Positions 35,196 through 47,439 of a DNA stretch of 64,000 bases are shown here, piece after piece. This stretch comes from Ophthalmolycus amberensis (Eukaryota; Chordata; Actinopteri; Perciformes; Zoarcidae): NCBI GenBank assembly GCA_024529925.1, contig JAFEUB010000896.1:924501-988500 (forward strand). The letters are read 5' to 3'. Under the pieces are notes generated by a model, which saw nothing but the letters and a program-made list of their open reading frames with translations, ran no database searches and had not been told where the DNA came from. A program made the position numbers and the translations under genes. Numbering within the stretch: the stretch's first letter is position 1; every line of letters begins with the position of its first letter.

Positions 35196-35645
35196 TAGTA
35201 AGGCAAGTTTATTTGTATAGCACATTTCAACAACAAGGTAATTCAAAGTGCTTCACATAAAACCATTAAAAGCAGCAAAAGAAAAGGAGATTTAAAAACA
35301 ATTAAAGAAACAGTGTAAGAAATAAAATTCAGTAGTAAAATGCAGAAATGCAGGAAATTGATTAATATATTAATTGAATGTGGTTCAATTAAAGGCAGCA
35401 GCAAACAGAAAGGTCTTCAATCTTGATTTAAATGAGCTGAGGGTCTCAGCAGACCTGCAGCTTTCTGGGACTTTGTTCCAGATATGTGGAGCAGAAAAAC
35501 TGAACGCTGCTTCTCCATGTTTAGTTCTGACTCTGGGAACAGAAAGTAGACCGGTCCCAGACGACCTGAGGGGTCGGGATGGTTCATAAGGTAGCAGCAG
35601 ATCAGAGATGTATTTTGATACATTTGATACATTTTGATACATTTT
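35196..35645 (-). mobile_element. L2-type LINE, 3' end, 5'-truncated
   Basis: The minus strand encodes the end of a reverse transcriptase ORF: LLPYEPSRPLRSSGTGLL then PRVRTKHGEAAFSFSAPHIW and SFKSRLKTFLFAAAFN, followed by a stop near 35385. These are the conserved C-terminal blocks of this fish LINE group. The 3' UTR of about 190 bp ends with AAAGTGC-like and GTGCTATACAAATAAACTTG sequence, the usual tail. The frame is open from about 35640 to its stop, so the copy is fairly young, but it is truncated and cannot move by itself. A GATACATTT triplication at 35616-35650 marks the 5' junction. Confidence 0.7.
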
Positions 35646-36947
35646 TGATAGTAGATAACAAATGGATTATTCCAGGCAGAATAACTTGATGTTATTAGTG
35701 CGACCAACTGGAGAGCATGGGCACCTACAGCAGAGGCTCACAGCAGTGCAGTGAAGTGCTCAGCACATAGGTGCGTTTTTCATTGGTATTCTGCCCATTC
35801 GCTGCAATAAAAGCAGGTTAGTGCTGTCAGGATTCAAGTGGGCAAGCACGGGGATTATATGGTAGGATGGCGTCTTTTCCTCTCGGCTCTCTCTCTCTCT
35901 CTCTCACTGCGCGTCCCTCTCTCTACCCAGACTCCTCTTCCCTCTGTTCTTCTGTATGCTGTGGGAGTGTTGTTTAGACCTTACAAAGCCCTGTGATTAG
36001 GGGGACCGCACTGTGGCACGGCAGACAGCTCTGTTTTTCTTATTTCTCCGTGGATTGAGACGGACAGAGAGGTGGACGGCCAGACCGACCGTGAACAAAA
36101 TAAAACAACATAAAGAAGGTAGTGGAGACGACGACAGCAGCAGGAAGGGTAACTGGATGAGGTGTGCAAGAGGAGCTGGAGATTCTTTGCTCATCTGCCA
36201 AGAAGTGGTATACTGTGTGGAGATGGAAACAATGGTGCCTTCATTGTTTTTGAGTATAATCAAAAGTTATTGCACCTCATCAATAACAACACAAATAGCC
36301 TGAGCCAAGTTCATCTCGCTCTCCATAATCAAATGCATTCCTAAATATCAGGAATGGGACCTCCGAAACCTGCTGCCTCACTTCAGACAAGCGATGAAGC
36401 GTGTAATTCATCAATGAAAATCACAAGAGCATCTCAAAGCCTACACACAAACACTGTCAAAGTTTTTTTTTTATTTTAATATTAATTCCCAGCTGACCGT
36501 GGGCAAGTTAAAGAGGCGTTTAATAATGTTGGACTTTATCTTTTAATCAATTAGCTTTTTACTATCGGGAAAGTGAGGAGAGAGGAGGAAAAGTTCACCG
36601 AGGTTTACACTGTCTCTTTAATACAGAGCCATCGATTCGCTGAAATTTCATTTGCTCACAGTCAATAGTGCACAGCTGTCAGCACGGATAAAGTGTAACA
36701 ACAGGAAAAGACCAGCATATTCAAATGTCATTGTCTCAATCAGCCCGTGTTGATCGACTGCATCTGCTAAAGAGCGAGTGGAACTTTGGCAGACAGTGAG
36801 CAGATAGTCGAGTGCGGAGTATAGTTATCCGGAGCAGACTAGTATACATGCACTGTGAAAGTAATGTATCAGACATAGTGACATGTAGACTGGGAGCTAA
36901 GAAACAGATAGGTGTTCATGAGTAAGGGCCGGTGTCTCTGTCTCCCT

Positions 36948-36948
<1 letters not shown>

Positions 36949-36999
<51 letters not shown>
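36949..36999. repeat. (CA)n microsatellite
   Basis: About 25 CA units, uninterrupted. Confidence 0.95.
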
Positions 37000-37001
<2 letters not shown>

Positions 37002-37121
37002 CTCACACACAACACCTTTCAATTTAAAGTTAAAGATAACATCTCCAGAGAGGAGGCTGTGCGATCGTGAAGGTGCTGATTTACCACAATCTATAGTTTC
37101 ACCTTCTCACAGATGAAGCCT

Positions 37122-37123
<2 letters not shown>

Positions 37124-37192
<69 letters not shown>
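37124..37192. repeat. (CT)n microsatellite
   Basis: About 34 CT units, the longest pure dinucleotide array in the window. Confidence 0.95.
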
Positions 37193-37196
<4 letters not shown>

Positions 37197-37720
37197 TTGT
37201 TCCTTTGTCTCTCCCCGTATGCAACCTTTCCTTTCCACGTCTTCTCTCTCGGTCTGTCTAAATCATTACTTTTGCTCTTTCTCTGAAACCGTAAAACTTT
37301 GGCAGAGGGCTTTTCCATTCTCTCACAAACGCAGTGCAGTCCAGTTAACTGGCAGCACATGAACAAAGCATTGTATCTGAGTGCAGGGTTTGGTTATGGA
37401 ACACTTCTGACTGTGTAGCTGTGTTCGTTTTCTTTGGATGTTTTGTGATTGCTGATAGGGGACTGACAAAATAGAAGATTACTCTGTGAAATACTTTTAA
37501 AGCAAGCAGTAAAACAAGTTTAACCTTGTTTAGAGAAAATAATCCCCAAACCCGCTGTGAGCCAATTTAACCATGAAGAACGCCTTCAGAGTGAGTTTTT
37601 CGATGATACCATGTCTTATAATGTACATTAACAGCTAATTTAGGCTCCACCGCTGTGTAGTTTTGCAGATGAATATTAAACTTAAACAATTCAAATATAC
37701 TAATTGATGAAATGTATTTC

Positions 37721-37908
37721 GGGGCTGCACGGTGGTGTAGTGGCTAGCACTGTCACCTCACATCAAGAGGGGCCCGGGTTTGATCCCCGATCCTTCGTGG
37801 TCCGTCTGTGTGGAGTTTGCACGTTCTCCCTGTAGCAGCGTGGGTTCCCTCCGGGTTCTCCGGCTTCCTCCCACATAGGATAAGCGGTTCGGATAATGGA
37901 ATGGAATT
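37721..37908 (+). mobile_element. tRNA-Val-like SINE, copy 1, internally deleted, with 11-bp TSD
   Basis: The 188-bp insertion is flanked by perfect 11-bp direct repeats AAATGTATTTC (37710-37720 and 37909-37919). Its head resembles tRNA-Val: GGTGGTGTAGTGGCTAGCAC (A-box region), CACCTCACA, and B box GGTTTGATCCC at 37777-37787. The body has TGTGTGGAGTTTGCACGTTC, GCGTGGGTTCCCTCCGGGTT and CCGGCTTCCTCCCAC, shared with copy 2. After CTTCCTCCCACA it jumps to TAGGATAAGCGGTTCGGATA, the 3' terminus of the family, skipping roughly 160-170 bp that copy 2 retains. It ends in ATGGAATGG. Confidence 0.75.
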
Positions 37909-38293
37909 AAATGTATTTCTTTCATTCCTGTTCAAAAGTAAAATGAGCTTACAATTTAGGTTTTTAAGTTCAAAATGTTTTCATTAACTTCTCTTAGTGT
38001 CTCAGCAGCACCTGTCCTCAAGTGTCCTTGGTCGAGACAATTCACATTTCTTACCTTGCATGAAGGCTTGTCGCCATCTGCGTCTGGGTGAATGGGAGGC
38101 AAGTTGATTTTTATCATTTCGATTAAAATTAAAAAAAAATGGAACCACATCTTGCAACTGTCCTGCCTGCCCTTAAGGCACCCGACGGTACTGTGGCACC
38201 CACTTTGGGAACCAAGGTCCAGGGATCAAATTGGGCTCCTTTCCTTCAGTATCATAGCTTTGAAAACTCTCAAACTTTTGGCTTGAAAAATCC

Positions 38294-38357
38294 GCTGTCT
38301 CACGCTGTCTCACGCCGTCTCACGTTGTCTCACGCTGTCTCACGCCGTCTCACGCTG
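38294..38357 (+). repeat. 10-bp minisatellite, 6.4 copies
   Basis: Unit GCTGTCTCAC repeated six times with C/T changes at unit position 2 or 3 (GCC, GTT variants), then GCTG. Confidence 0.9.
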
Positions 38358-39430
38358 AACATACTAATGTAGAATGAAGTCTCCTTTTCTTTGACTTTAT
38401 TACGTAACCGCCTGTGGCCATCAAACAGCAGCAGGATTGATACGCGTGTCTCCAAATTGAAAAAGTCGAAATATAATTTCCTCTCGAGAATCGCAATATT
38501 GTTTTCTGCCACGTCAAGTGGATTATTAAAGGGAGTTTTCATTTTTTCCAATGTCCAAAGCCCAGCTATCAGTATCGGGACTGAAAAAGTCGGATCAGTG
38601 CTGTATGTCATCCCTATCTGAAAGTATTTTGAATGCAAGACTGTTATGTAAAGTAACAAAAACTGAGATAGCAGCGTTTCAAAAACACATCTTCGGTCTA
38701 AAAGGTAGTGAGCAAGTCAGAGCAGTAAGTCATTTAAAGTAATCAGAATACGTAATCCTTTTCTGAGTCGTTTGGTGCTTTGAAGTTAGACAGTCAATTC
38801 TTCAGTAACCTAACCTGCATTGGTCTGGCAGACAAAAGAAGACTAAATCAAATTTCTGTAAAAAAATATCTTTGAAAAAAACCACATTCCTAAGCAGGTT
38901 TGAGGATCCAGACAGGTGGGTGTGTTTAAGGCCTCGGGACTCACTCACTTGTGTTTCCATTTGTGCAACTTACAGTTGATCACACAAAAGCACTGAAATG
39001 GATTTGGGAGAGTAATTTGACCCCTGTCAGATGTAGCCCTGGGCTGCGATGCTTCACCAGCTAGCGTAGTTTACCTAAGAACAAAGTAAGCCGGGCCTGA
39101 GCCGGCCGGCAACATGATCCGCCCTGCAATGATTCCCAGGCATCTGGGGGTCACGCACACGAACAACGCTCTCAAAGGCGATGTCACATCGGAGAGGACC
39201 ATTCCCTTGGCTGAAGAAGAGAAAGCCGATACGCGCACATACAAACGCACACTCTCACTCCGCCTCTGATGGCCGTGAGCGTGTGAAAGGGACAGGGCTG
39301 AGTTAAGTGTAAAGCCCCAGTGAGAGAGAGTGTGTGCTCAGTATCGATTAGTATTTGATCCCTGCCAGTCGCTCCTCTCCTGTGTCTCCCTGCAGGCTCC
39401 ACGCTGACCTTCTCTGACTGTCTGTCTCCA

Positions 39431-39431
<1 letters not shown>

Positions 39432-39493
<62 letters not shown>
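39432..39493. repeat. (CA)n microsatellite
   Basis: About 31 uninterrupted CA units. Confidence 0.95.
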
Positions 39494-39494
<1 letters not shown>

Positions 39495-39703
39495 AAGCAC
39501 GAGTATTGCCTCTTTCCACGAGCGTGATAACTTGCCCTTAATGGAGGTGGTGTGAGACGGTGTGGAGGCGTTAGGGTCTGCGACACAAAAAAAAAGTGTA
39601 TGAAAAAAGAAAGAAAGAATAAAGGCATGGGATGGCTTTGGGCATGTGATGGAAGACAAATGGAGTGACTCAATAGGTCCATTATGAGTCTTGGAGGGAG
39701 GGT

Positions 39704-39719
39704 GGGGGGGGGGGGGGGG
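39704..39719. repeat. G16 homopolymer
   Basis: Sixteen G, preceded by GGAGGGAGGGT. Confidence 0.95.
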
Positions 39720-41801
39720 TTGAGAGATGGATGGCAAAGACGAGGCTTTGAGAGGATGTGAATGGATGGAGGGAAGCAGAGTTAGATCAGGCAATCTGCT
39801 TAACCAGCTTACAGATCCTGGCCCTGTTCTCCATCCTCACACACTTTCTGTATGTTCTTCGATAGCAGTTATCATCGTAGCCGAGTGTGCTTTAGCGGTC
39901 TCCTCTGATATCTTTATTAAGCAAATTCTTCAGTCATCTTACATTCCTATGTACCTCTATGACTCGGGGGTCAGCGGATTGGAAGTAATCTTTAATACGT
40001 TCAGCTGGTCTCCGTACTTCTGCACGTTCCCTCCGCTTCTGAACTTCCATTTTATCTCCGCCAACCCCGCCGCGCCCTTCTTCTTTCAATCTATGTTCAT
40101 CTCTTGCCCTTGTGTCCCCCCCCCCTTCCCGTGTCCCTTTTCCCTCTCCTCTGCATTTCCTTAGCCCTCTTCCTCTCTGCCTTTATAACTGTTAAGTCAT
40201 GTTTTATAGTTCTATTTGCTGGCTGGCCCTGCTGCTGTAATAGAATCGCTCCTTCCTACAGCGACAACAGTTTCCAGGGTAACAGAGACGGGGGAAGAAG
40301 AGGCCACGGAGTGCACTGTGGTGTAGTCAGTTTTTTTGTTTCCACCACAATGTTTTGGCCCATTTCTGATACACTCTGCCTGCATTGCTGGCAACCTGAG
40401 GTGTGGAGATGAAGATGTAGGACAGCAATGTTTTTATCAGCCCAAAAGCATGACTGCGGTTTTCAATTCATGTGATTGCATTTACCTTTTTCCAAAACGA
40501 GGTGTTCGCCACTGTGGCTTGTTGTAGAGGTTGAGCAGGTTGATGCATTGTCCTTTGTTAGGAGGTAACCCTGATTTGTAAGGAGGAGGAGGAGAGAGCT
40601 GGAATGTCTCGCAGACATTCACTGGCATTTCCCTAATCACTCCGTCTCATCTTTTATTACCTCGGAAAGTCACTCTCCTCTCGGGTGCTGGCACTGCAGA
40701 TGTTTCTACCGCCTGCAGTATTGGACATTTCTTTGTCAGTGGCAGAATAGAGTAGAGGAGACACACCATAATATGACTGTCGGTAATATCCTCACTTTGC
40801 TCCCGGGAATTAATATTTGCGCGCAGAATTGCAACAAACTCTCGCAGGTCTGCAAATCACATTTAGAAAATACTCCTCTCGTCAAATTGTTATGTTGCCG
40901 TTGGGATTGTGACCAGCTATTCTCCTCTAATCCACATTATTAGTGTTCTCTGAACAAGCTCTCTTCTCTGATATTCAGGAAAACAAACATCAATCAAAGC
41001 AATGGACCATGACATCTACTGCGTTTCACTGACTTAAAAACAGCTAAAAGAGTAGCCATAATCATATTTTCAATAACTGCAGCGTATTAGCTGTTGACTG
41101 GGTCAAAAGTGTGGGAGTATTTTACTGTCAGAATGATCTGGTTCTTGGTCTACATGTTCTTTACTTTAAGTAATTTAAAGATTTAATCTTTATATGGAGC
41201 ATTATTTGTTTAACCGTTCCTTGCAGTTTCCAGCAGTCAAGGTCTTCTTGCTGTGAGCGATGTATAGAAGATGCTTCATGCAATAGAAACTGAAAGGGGA
41301 AAACTCAAATAGACTGTTGATGGTGAAAGAATCCTTCAAAGTAATACAAAACAAAATCTATTAAAAAAAGTGTTTGTGCAAAGCGGTGTGTTTTGTAATC
41401 TGGCTTTCACTTAGGTTGATCGAATTTGAAATGACATTTTTTTTCTTAAATCGCCAGATTGAAAGAAAAGTAATAGCCAGAAATAATTCGCCTGCGCTTA
41501 ATATGGAGTTGAAATCATTTAAAAAAATGGCCGGCTCAATAATGACTGTTGCAGCGGTCCAAAGATAGACGTATATACAAGCAGACATCGCCACTTTAAT
41601 CAGACTGGATACTGTTTAATGGCCACCTCTCTGGTGCCAATAGATCCCTGTTTGTTATTCCTGCCCACTAATGTCATCGTGTTTCTATAAAAAGGGGATG
41701 AGATGAGCGAGGGATAGTGTAACTGTTCAGGCCCTGCCTGGCCGCTGAACCTAGTTTGCTCCAAATTAGAGGTTGAAAAGAGGGGTGTGTTGATGGGGGG
41801 A

Positions 41802-41816
41802 GGGGGGGGGGGGGGG
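41802..41816. repeat. G15 homopolymer
   Basis: Fifteen G immediately after GGGGGGA. Confidence 0.95.
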
Positions 41817-42726
41817 TAGTTCGGGGTAGTTCTGCAGAATGGTGCAGCGTGAGGCAGCGGAGAGAGACAAAGAGGGAGCCCGGCTATATTTAGTCTGACC
41901 TGAGTGCCCGTGTGTGGACTGGAGCGGGCCATGGCAGAGAGACAGGTGCAGCGGCTGGTCATACTGGAAGAACACAGCCTCACAGTCCGAGGCTGATAAT
42001 GGGGCCTCATTTGACAACTACCTATAGCCCTACTTCACCGCCTATATTTAGCTCCGATTTGAGACCAGTGGTCGCGGCTTAGAGCCGCGCATGTCTACGT
42101 GCGAGTGTGAAAACGCGTGCTGGGACTGTGGCTGTGGATTGGACACTGGTGTGGACTGTCTCTGGGGAGACTGGCATCTGTTTGAAGACGACATACTGTG
42201 TTCACAGTGTTTGCTCAGGCGACGCAGCCAATCATAAAGGAGCTTCTGACCTGCAGGGTAATGCGTCTCAGGATTACACTAATATGAGCCGCCTTGCAGT
42301 TTGTCACATCTCTTTAACATCTGCCGCTCTGTGCAAGTGTGAACTACATGGTTCATATTTGCATTCGCAGCACAACCCGCAACTCGCTGCTGATGTTAAA
42401 CTTCAGCAATACTGTTTTACAGTCAGACAAATATTTCTTTCCTATCTTTTCCCGTATTTTTTGCCCCACACTGCTTGTCACTCAACACAAAACAAATATT
42501 GGCTGCCATGTATCAAGTGGAGTCCATCATTTCTCTCTATCCTTTGTCCGTCTGTCTGAGAGGACACAATACTATTCTATTGAACCTTGGACCTTGGACC
42601 GCGCTCTGGAACAAAACTGCTGTGTCACCATACTGTACCTTATAGAAATGACATTGCTTTTAAGTTTTCTGAAGTTAAAGTAGTGCATTTACAAACTGCC
42701 TCTTTGTAAGGTGGATTTCTTAAAGG

Positions 42727-43115
42727 AATAGGACATCATTTTGGGAGTTATTTGAGAAGATTGATACCTACATGTATCATGTTAATATGAAGCTACCATC
42801 CGAAGTAAATTAGCTTAGCTTAGCATAAAGTCTGTTAACAAGGCGAAACAGCCAGCCAGGCTCTGTCCAAAGGTAACAACAACAGCCTACCAGCATCTCT
42901 AAAGCTATCTAATCAACACATTGTATCATATTTGTGTAAACTGTGCAAAAACGTGTCGTAAAGTGTAAAAGTGATGTGTTTTGGTTTTACAGGGGGTTCA
43001 TTTGTAGTTCTATTTTTTTGGGTCGGGCACTTCCTGGAGTCTTGTCACGACCCTGACGTTGCCAGGCGAACTGAGCCTGGTCAGAAACTAGTCCAGCACA
43101 TAGCCTCCCCATGCA
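42727..43115 (+). mobile_element. Foldback element, copy 2 (left arm and centre)
   Basis: Shares with copy 1 the blocks TTAGCTTAGCTTAGCATAA, GCCAGCCAGGCTCTGTCCAA, CATCTCTAAAGCT.TCTAAT and GTAAAGTGTAAAAGTGA. It also has the central CACTTCCTGGAGTCTTGTCA and the start of the opposite arm (AGTCCAGCACATAGCC). Most of the right arm is missing. SINE copy 2 lies about 60 bp downstream. Confidence 0.6.
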
Positions 43116-43176
43116 AAAAAGTTTTTTCGCAAAAACTTGAACTATGCCTATAATTTGACAGTATAAAGTTCTGTTG

Positions 43177-43512
43177 TGGGGCTTGTGTGTGGGTAGTGAA
43201 GTGGCTACCACTGTTACTTCACAGCTAGAGGGACCCGGGTTAGAACCCGGCCCCTTCTGTGTGGAGTTTGCATGTTCTCCCCATGTCAGCGTGGGTTCCT
43301 GTCGGTTCTCCGGCTTCCTCCCGTGGTCCAAAGACATGTAGCTTAGACCGATCGATGTCTGTAAATTGCCCGTAGGTGTGAATGTGAGCGTGAATGGTTC
43401 CCTGTCGCCATGTATCGGCCCTGCGATAGTCCGGCGACCTGTCCAGGGTGTACACTGTCAGCTGGGATCGGCTCCAGCCCCCTCGATGCGACCCTGAGAA
43501 GGATAAGAACTG
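43177..43512 (+). mobile_element. tRNA-Val-like SINE, copy 2, near full length
   Basis: About 335 bp. The head is diverged (GGTAGTGAAGTGGCTACCAC; B box GGTTAGAACCC at 43238-43248) but the body is clear: TGTGTGGAGTTTGCATGTTC, CGGCTTCCTCCCGTGGTCCA, AAGACATGTAG, TAAATTGCCCGTAGGTGTGA, GCCCTGCGATAGTCCGGCGA, CCTGTCCAGGGTGTA, GGGATCGGCTCCAGCCCCC. It ends GACCCTGAGAAGGATAAG. No target-site duplication is evident, in keeping with greater age than copy 1. Confidence 0.72.
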
Positions 43513-44535
43513 AAATTGACTATCGCGCCATAGCCTGACTATTCATCTGCATTTTACTGCACTTAAAGTGAAATGAATGATACGGTTAGATCAAGCCGAA
43601 AGGTGCACTGACCATTCATCTAAGGGCCGCTGCTTCAGTCGTGCCACTGAGACCAACATGAATGAAAGTCAGTCAGGTTACAGGTTGGCACCAGAGTGTG
43701 ACAGAACGAGTGTCCCGCTCACTATGGTAATCCAAGGCGGGGGAGCAGATAGCCGCTGAAAATGACAACATATTGGCTCTGTCGTAATGAAACAACACCA
43801 CACGCTCCAATTGCAAACACCACGTGGAGCAGAAGGAGAAGGTAAACTCCAACTTTGGCTCTTTCAATTTCACAGAGAAAGAGCACTGTTTTTACAGCAG
43901 AGGTTAGAAAATGAGTTTTTCATGCACTCGCTGGGTTCATTTGTGCATTTTTATCTTCCTATTTTGTTGCCAAACAGTGAATGAGTCAGTTGGGAATACA
44001 GCATGTCATTGGAGACACCATTTTATCTGGCCCTGCCTGTTGGCTGCAGATTGCAACAGACGAATAATTTTTCCCTGTTTGATGTCGATGGCAGCGTTTC
44101 GAAAACTTGTCTTCGTGGTCGTGAGGGAGGAAGAAACTGCCTCACCAGTTGTGCTGTGTTTACTGTTGCTTAGTGAAACTTAATAATTGAGGTGCAGGGT
44201 TTACCGATGACCTTTAGTTGACTCATAAATTGTCAGCTGGACCCTTCACCCCGGCCCCAGCCCGCCTTAGATCTCATGGGGAGCGCACCATTTAAACCAT
44301 TACAGTGTAATGTGAGAGTAAGGGGCAGGCTGTATGTGTGTGTGTGTGTGTTTGGGGGGGCTGGTCAGTGACTTTTTTTTAATCCGTCTTCTATTTCAGT
44401 TCAGAAAGCCAAGGTCACAGTCACTTGAGGGGTTTGAGTGAAGACACGTTGCATTCTGGGTAAATAGAGCTAGTGAAAATAACGGGGGGCAGTGACGGCC
44501 CCTGGTTGAGGGGAAGGTGCGGTGGAAGGTGGGAT

Positions 44536-44551
44536 GGGGGGGGGGGGGGGG
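44536..44551. repeat. G16 homopolymer
   Basis: Sixteen G within a GA-rich block. Confidence 0.95.
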
Positions 44552-44852
44552 TGTGATGTCAGACAGTGAAGGAGATGGAGGTTGGAGGCTGTGGTGGAGG
44601 ACTTTGGGGATGTGGAGGCCAGTTGAGGTCCAACCTGCCTGAGGCAAAGAAAGAGATGGAACAGAGCCAAGATGACAGAGGGAAGAAGAGGTGTGTCTGT
44701 GAGGGGCTGTAATTTAATCTCTGGTCACTGAACTGAAAGTGGGAGTGCTTGGCTGCCAAACTTGAGTGAGTGAAAAGACAATTGTTCCGTCCAGGGAGTC
44801 AATTAAAACCGCTGATAAAAATGTACAAAATTGCACCTGGTTTGGGGCACAT

Positions 44853-44873
44853 TTCTTCTTCTTCTTCTTCTTC
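44853..44873. repeat. (TTC)n trinucleotide repeat
   Basis: Seven TTC units. Confidence 0.9.
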
Positions 44874-45384
44874 CCAATGTCTATCTCATGTGAGATGAGA
44901 ATGGGTCAAATTCGGGATCGGGCAGTTTGGGTTAGGCGTGGTCCCGTGGCCCCAGGGGGCCGTACAATGAGGGGCGAACTCACAAAGAATGGATTGCAGC
45001 CGCTGATAGCACCGTGAATTGCGCTTCACTTGCAACCACCATCTGCCCCGTATTCAGGTCCGATTCACAAAAGATATTGCGCTAATGATATTATAGCGCA
45101 AAAACACACCCATAAAGCTTTGCAGCTGACTACGTTTACCCTTTTTTTTGCAGCTGATTGCAGTTATCCATGTGATAAAGTATCAATGCGCTTGAGGCCA
45201 ATGCGGTTGTTAGGGGTAAGAGTCCGCCTGAGCCAGAAGCCCATCAGAACCCAAGGGACCCCGACACGCTGAGTCGATTCAGGTTGGTCTCGGCCCATAT
45301 AGACCGAGCTCGGGTCGGACTCAGGCTCATTTAATTTCTCTCCTTTCAATCTGCTCATATGCGGGTGGGTGAAATAATACATCA

Positions 45385-45472
45385 TTAACCCTCTGAACCC
45401 CGAGCAGCTTCAGGGCGGTTTTATTTTTTTTCACTCAATGCAGCCAGCGTATCGTGGGTTTCAGAGGGTTTA
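45385..45472. repeat. 88-bp inverted repeat, arms ACCCTCTGAA
   Basis: TTAACCCTCTGAACCC at 45385-45400 is inverted at 45456-45472 (GGGTTTCAGAGGGTTTA). Stem of about 16 bp with one bulge. The enclosed DNA is T-rich. It may be a tiny MITE or the two ends of a solo element. Confidence 0.5.
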
Positions 45473-47439
45473 TGTGGAAACGTTTTTTTGAGACATTCTT
45501 TGATAAACACGCCTCCTCATTAAGAGAGCGGCTGTGCGCCTTTAGGCACGAGGCGCCGCAGCGTAGCTTCATTTATTATTTAATTCTCTTTTTTTCTCAT
45601 GTATTTACAAAAAATGCATAGAAAGGGGCTGATTTTACACAACTAACCTAAGTAGTCTGCATATTACAGATTGCACAAGAGCACCGAGACTCTATTTACT
45701 TGACAGCGAAGTTGAGGGTGCATTTCACCCTTACTGCTTTGAGACTTACACGTTTTTTTATTGTCTCATTTGCACAGGTTTAGCCACCGCAAAAAAGCAG
45801 CACAATCCTCCTTGTGAATTTGACCCTCAGTGGCATCGAACAGTAGTGATGGATGGTTTAATTTCCCTCTGTAAATGTTTTGATTTAACAATGTAACAGC
45901 TCTGCGTCATAACGATACCTAGTGGTTCTTTATCAATTAGCGTCACTTCAGTTCACGGCAAATAAAAAAACTACCCAACTATTACAGCTTGTGTGCGACA
46001 TGAGCGGATGATGTACGAGTTGAGTATTTCCAATGAGCTTGCTTCCCATCACATTAGCTCATTCCTTTCCTAAAAAAATCTTTTTTCTGAGAAAGGGAAC
46101 TTGGAGCAAAAAGAAGAGATGGAGTAAAGGCTGCAGGCAAGAGTGGTTATGAAGGAGGTTATGAAGGATATGACTAAAGCCTGGTGTGAATAGTAAAAGG
46201 AATAGGACTTGGTGCTGAGAGCTGTGTGCACATGCTCAAAGCAGCTCAAGATCTAATTTAATAATAATGTATTTTAGCTCGTTAAAAATTATCCTGAAGT
46301 TAAGGCTTTTTTTTGCATTATATGAAAGAGTTTTATATGCAGGAGGAAAATAAGTAAATCCAATAATTTGTTTGTGGGCAGCCGAAATACACTATAAGAG
46401 TTGCCTTAAATGAGATAAATAGATACATCTGTTGGTTTAACAGACATAAGAGACCAATTAATGAAGTGAAGTGCCGGAGTTTATTCAGTCTGTGCGTGTG
46501 AGTGAGTTAGTGCTGGTGTTTGTTTCCGCTTACTATATTGATTTAAAGCCCCTACAGTGCAGGCAATCAAGATTTTTAAGCTTGCCATAGATTTCTTTAT
46601 GTAAATCTCTCCACTCACGCACATAAATACACAAGTCAAGCTCCCTCCTCCCTCCTCCCCTCACACCCCGTTCCAGATGTGCCCCCCACCCAGAGGTGAA
46701 CGGCAGCAGTGACTCGGGTTCTGTATCCAAACATGATGTGCCGTCCCAGATTCCCTGCCTGCAGCCTCTCCTCAGCCACAGCCAGCACACATCTCCTCCC
46801 ATTTATCAATCGGTATTAGGCTGTGGTAGGTAGGCAGACAGGTCAATCCACCTCCAGATGGACCCTTATTAGAGACAGCCGCTCCATCCATCTGAGCCCA
46901 AACTACCCTCCCTACTACTGAGCTCACTCGCTCCACTTTAAGAACCCTCATCGGGGTTCGGAAACACATTTCAGAAGTTAATACTGAAGAGAAGAGTTTT
47001 TGGCGTGGAGATGCATGTGAGGATAAATAAATATATAAGCCTCTAATGCATTATTCCTTCTCAAATCAATCACATTTTCTCTCACTATCGTCAGGCCTGT
47101 CTTTTGCAGCCACCTCCTCTTTTCTCCCCCTCTCTGTTTTCCCAAAGCCCATCAAAGTTGGAGCACTTTAATAAGAAGATGAAACGAGGGAGAGGAAGTG
47201 TGTGATGTGATGGAGATGAGAGAGATGATGAAATGGAGATGGATTGGATGGGGATGAGAGCCACAGGTGACAGGTCTCATCCTCTCCTCCCTTTCGCCCC
47301 AAAAACTGTCTGTGTTCAGTCTCTTGCAAATCCCACAACTCCACTCTGTCTCTCATTCCAGCCATTTTTCCTCTTTGCTGTCTCTTTTTCATCTCCCCCG
47401 CCCGCCGCCGTCTCTTTCCCCTCTCTCTTCCTCCCTTCA

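Larger units (their letters stand above)
35646..37709 (+). other. Unique intron-like DNA
   Basis: No gene. The AT-rich block at about 36475-36560 (ATTTTAATATTAATTCCC, TTTAATCAATTAGC) resembles an enhancer-type conserved element. Short CT run at 35886-35905. Confidence 0.35.
37909..42726 (+). other. Unique intron-like DNA
   Basis: No gene recognised. Tandem and homopolymer repeats are listed separately. The block at about 40800-40960 (GGGAATTAATATTTGC, CACATTATTAGTG) is conserved-element-like. A 7-bp perfect palindrome with 3-nt loop, CGCGGCT-TAG-AGCCGCG, lies at 42073-42089 in a small CpG patch. Confidence 0.35.

Noticed and set aside
37721..37795. tRNA-Val gene
   Set aside because: A and B boxes are present but there is no acceptor stem pairing or intact cloverleaf, and the sequence continues into the SINE body.
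39184..39794. Overlapping minus frames of 111-148 codons
   Set aside because: They read through the (CA)n array and pyrimidine-rich flanks; no recognisable domain or splice context.
42107..42559. 150-codon Cys-rich plus frame
   Set aside because: No signal peptide, no regular cysteine spacing, no splice signals; compatible with chance in unique DNA.
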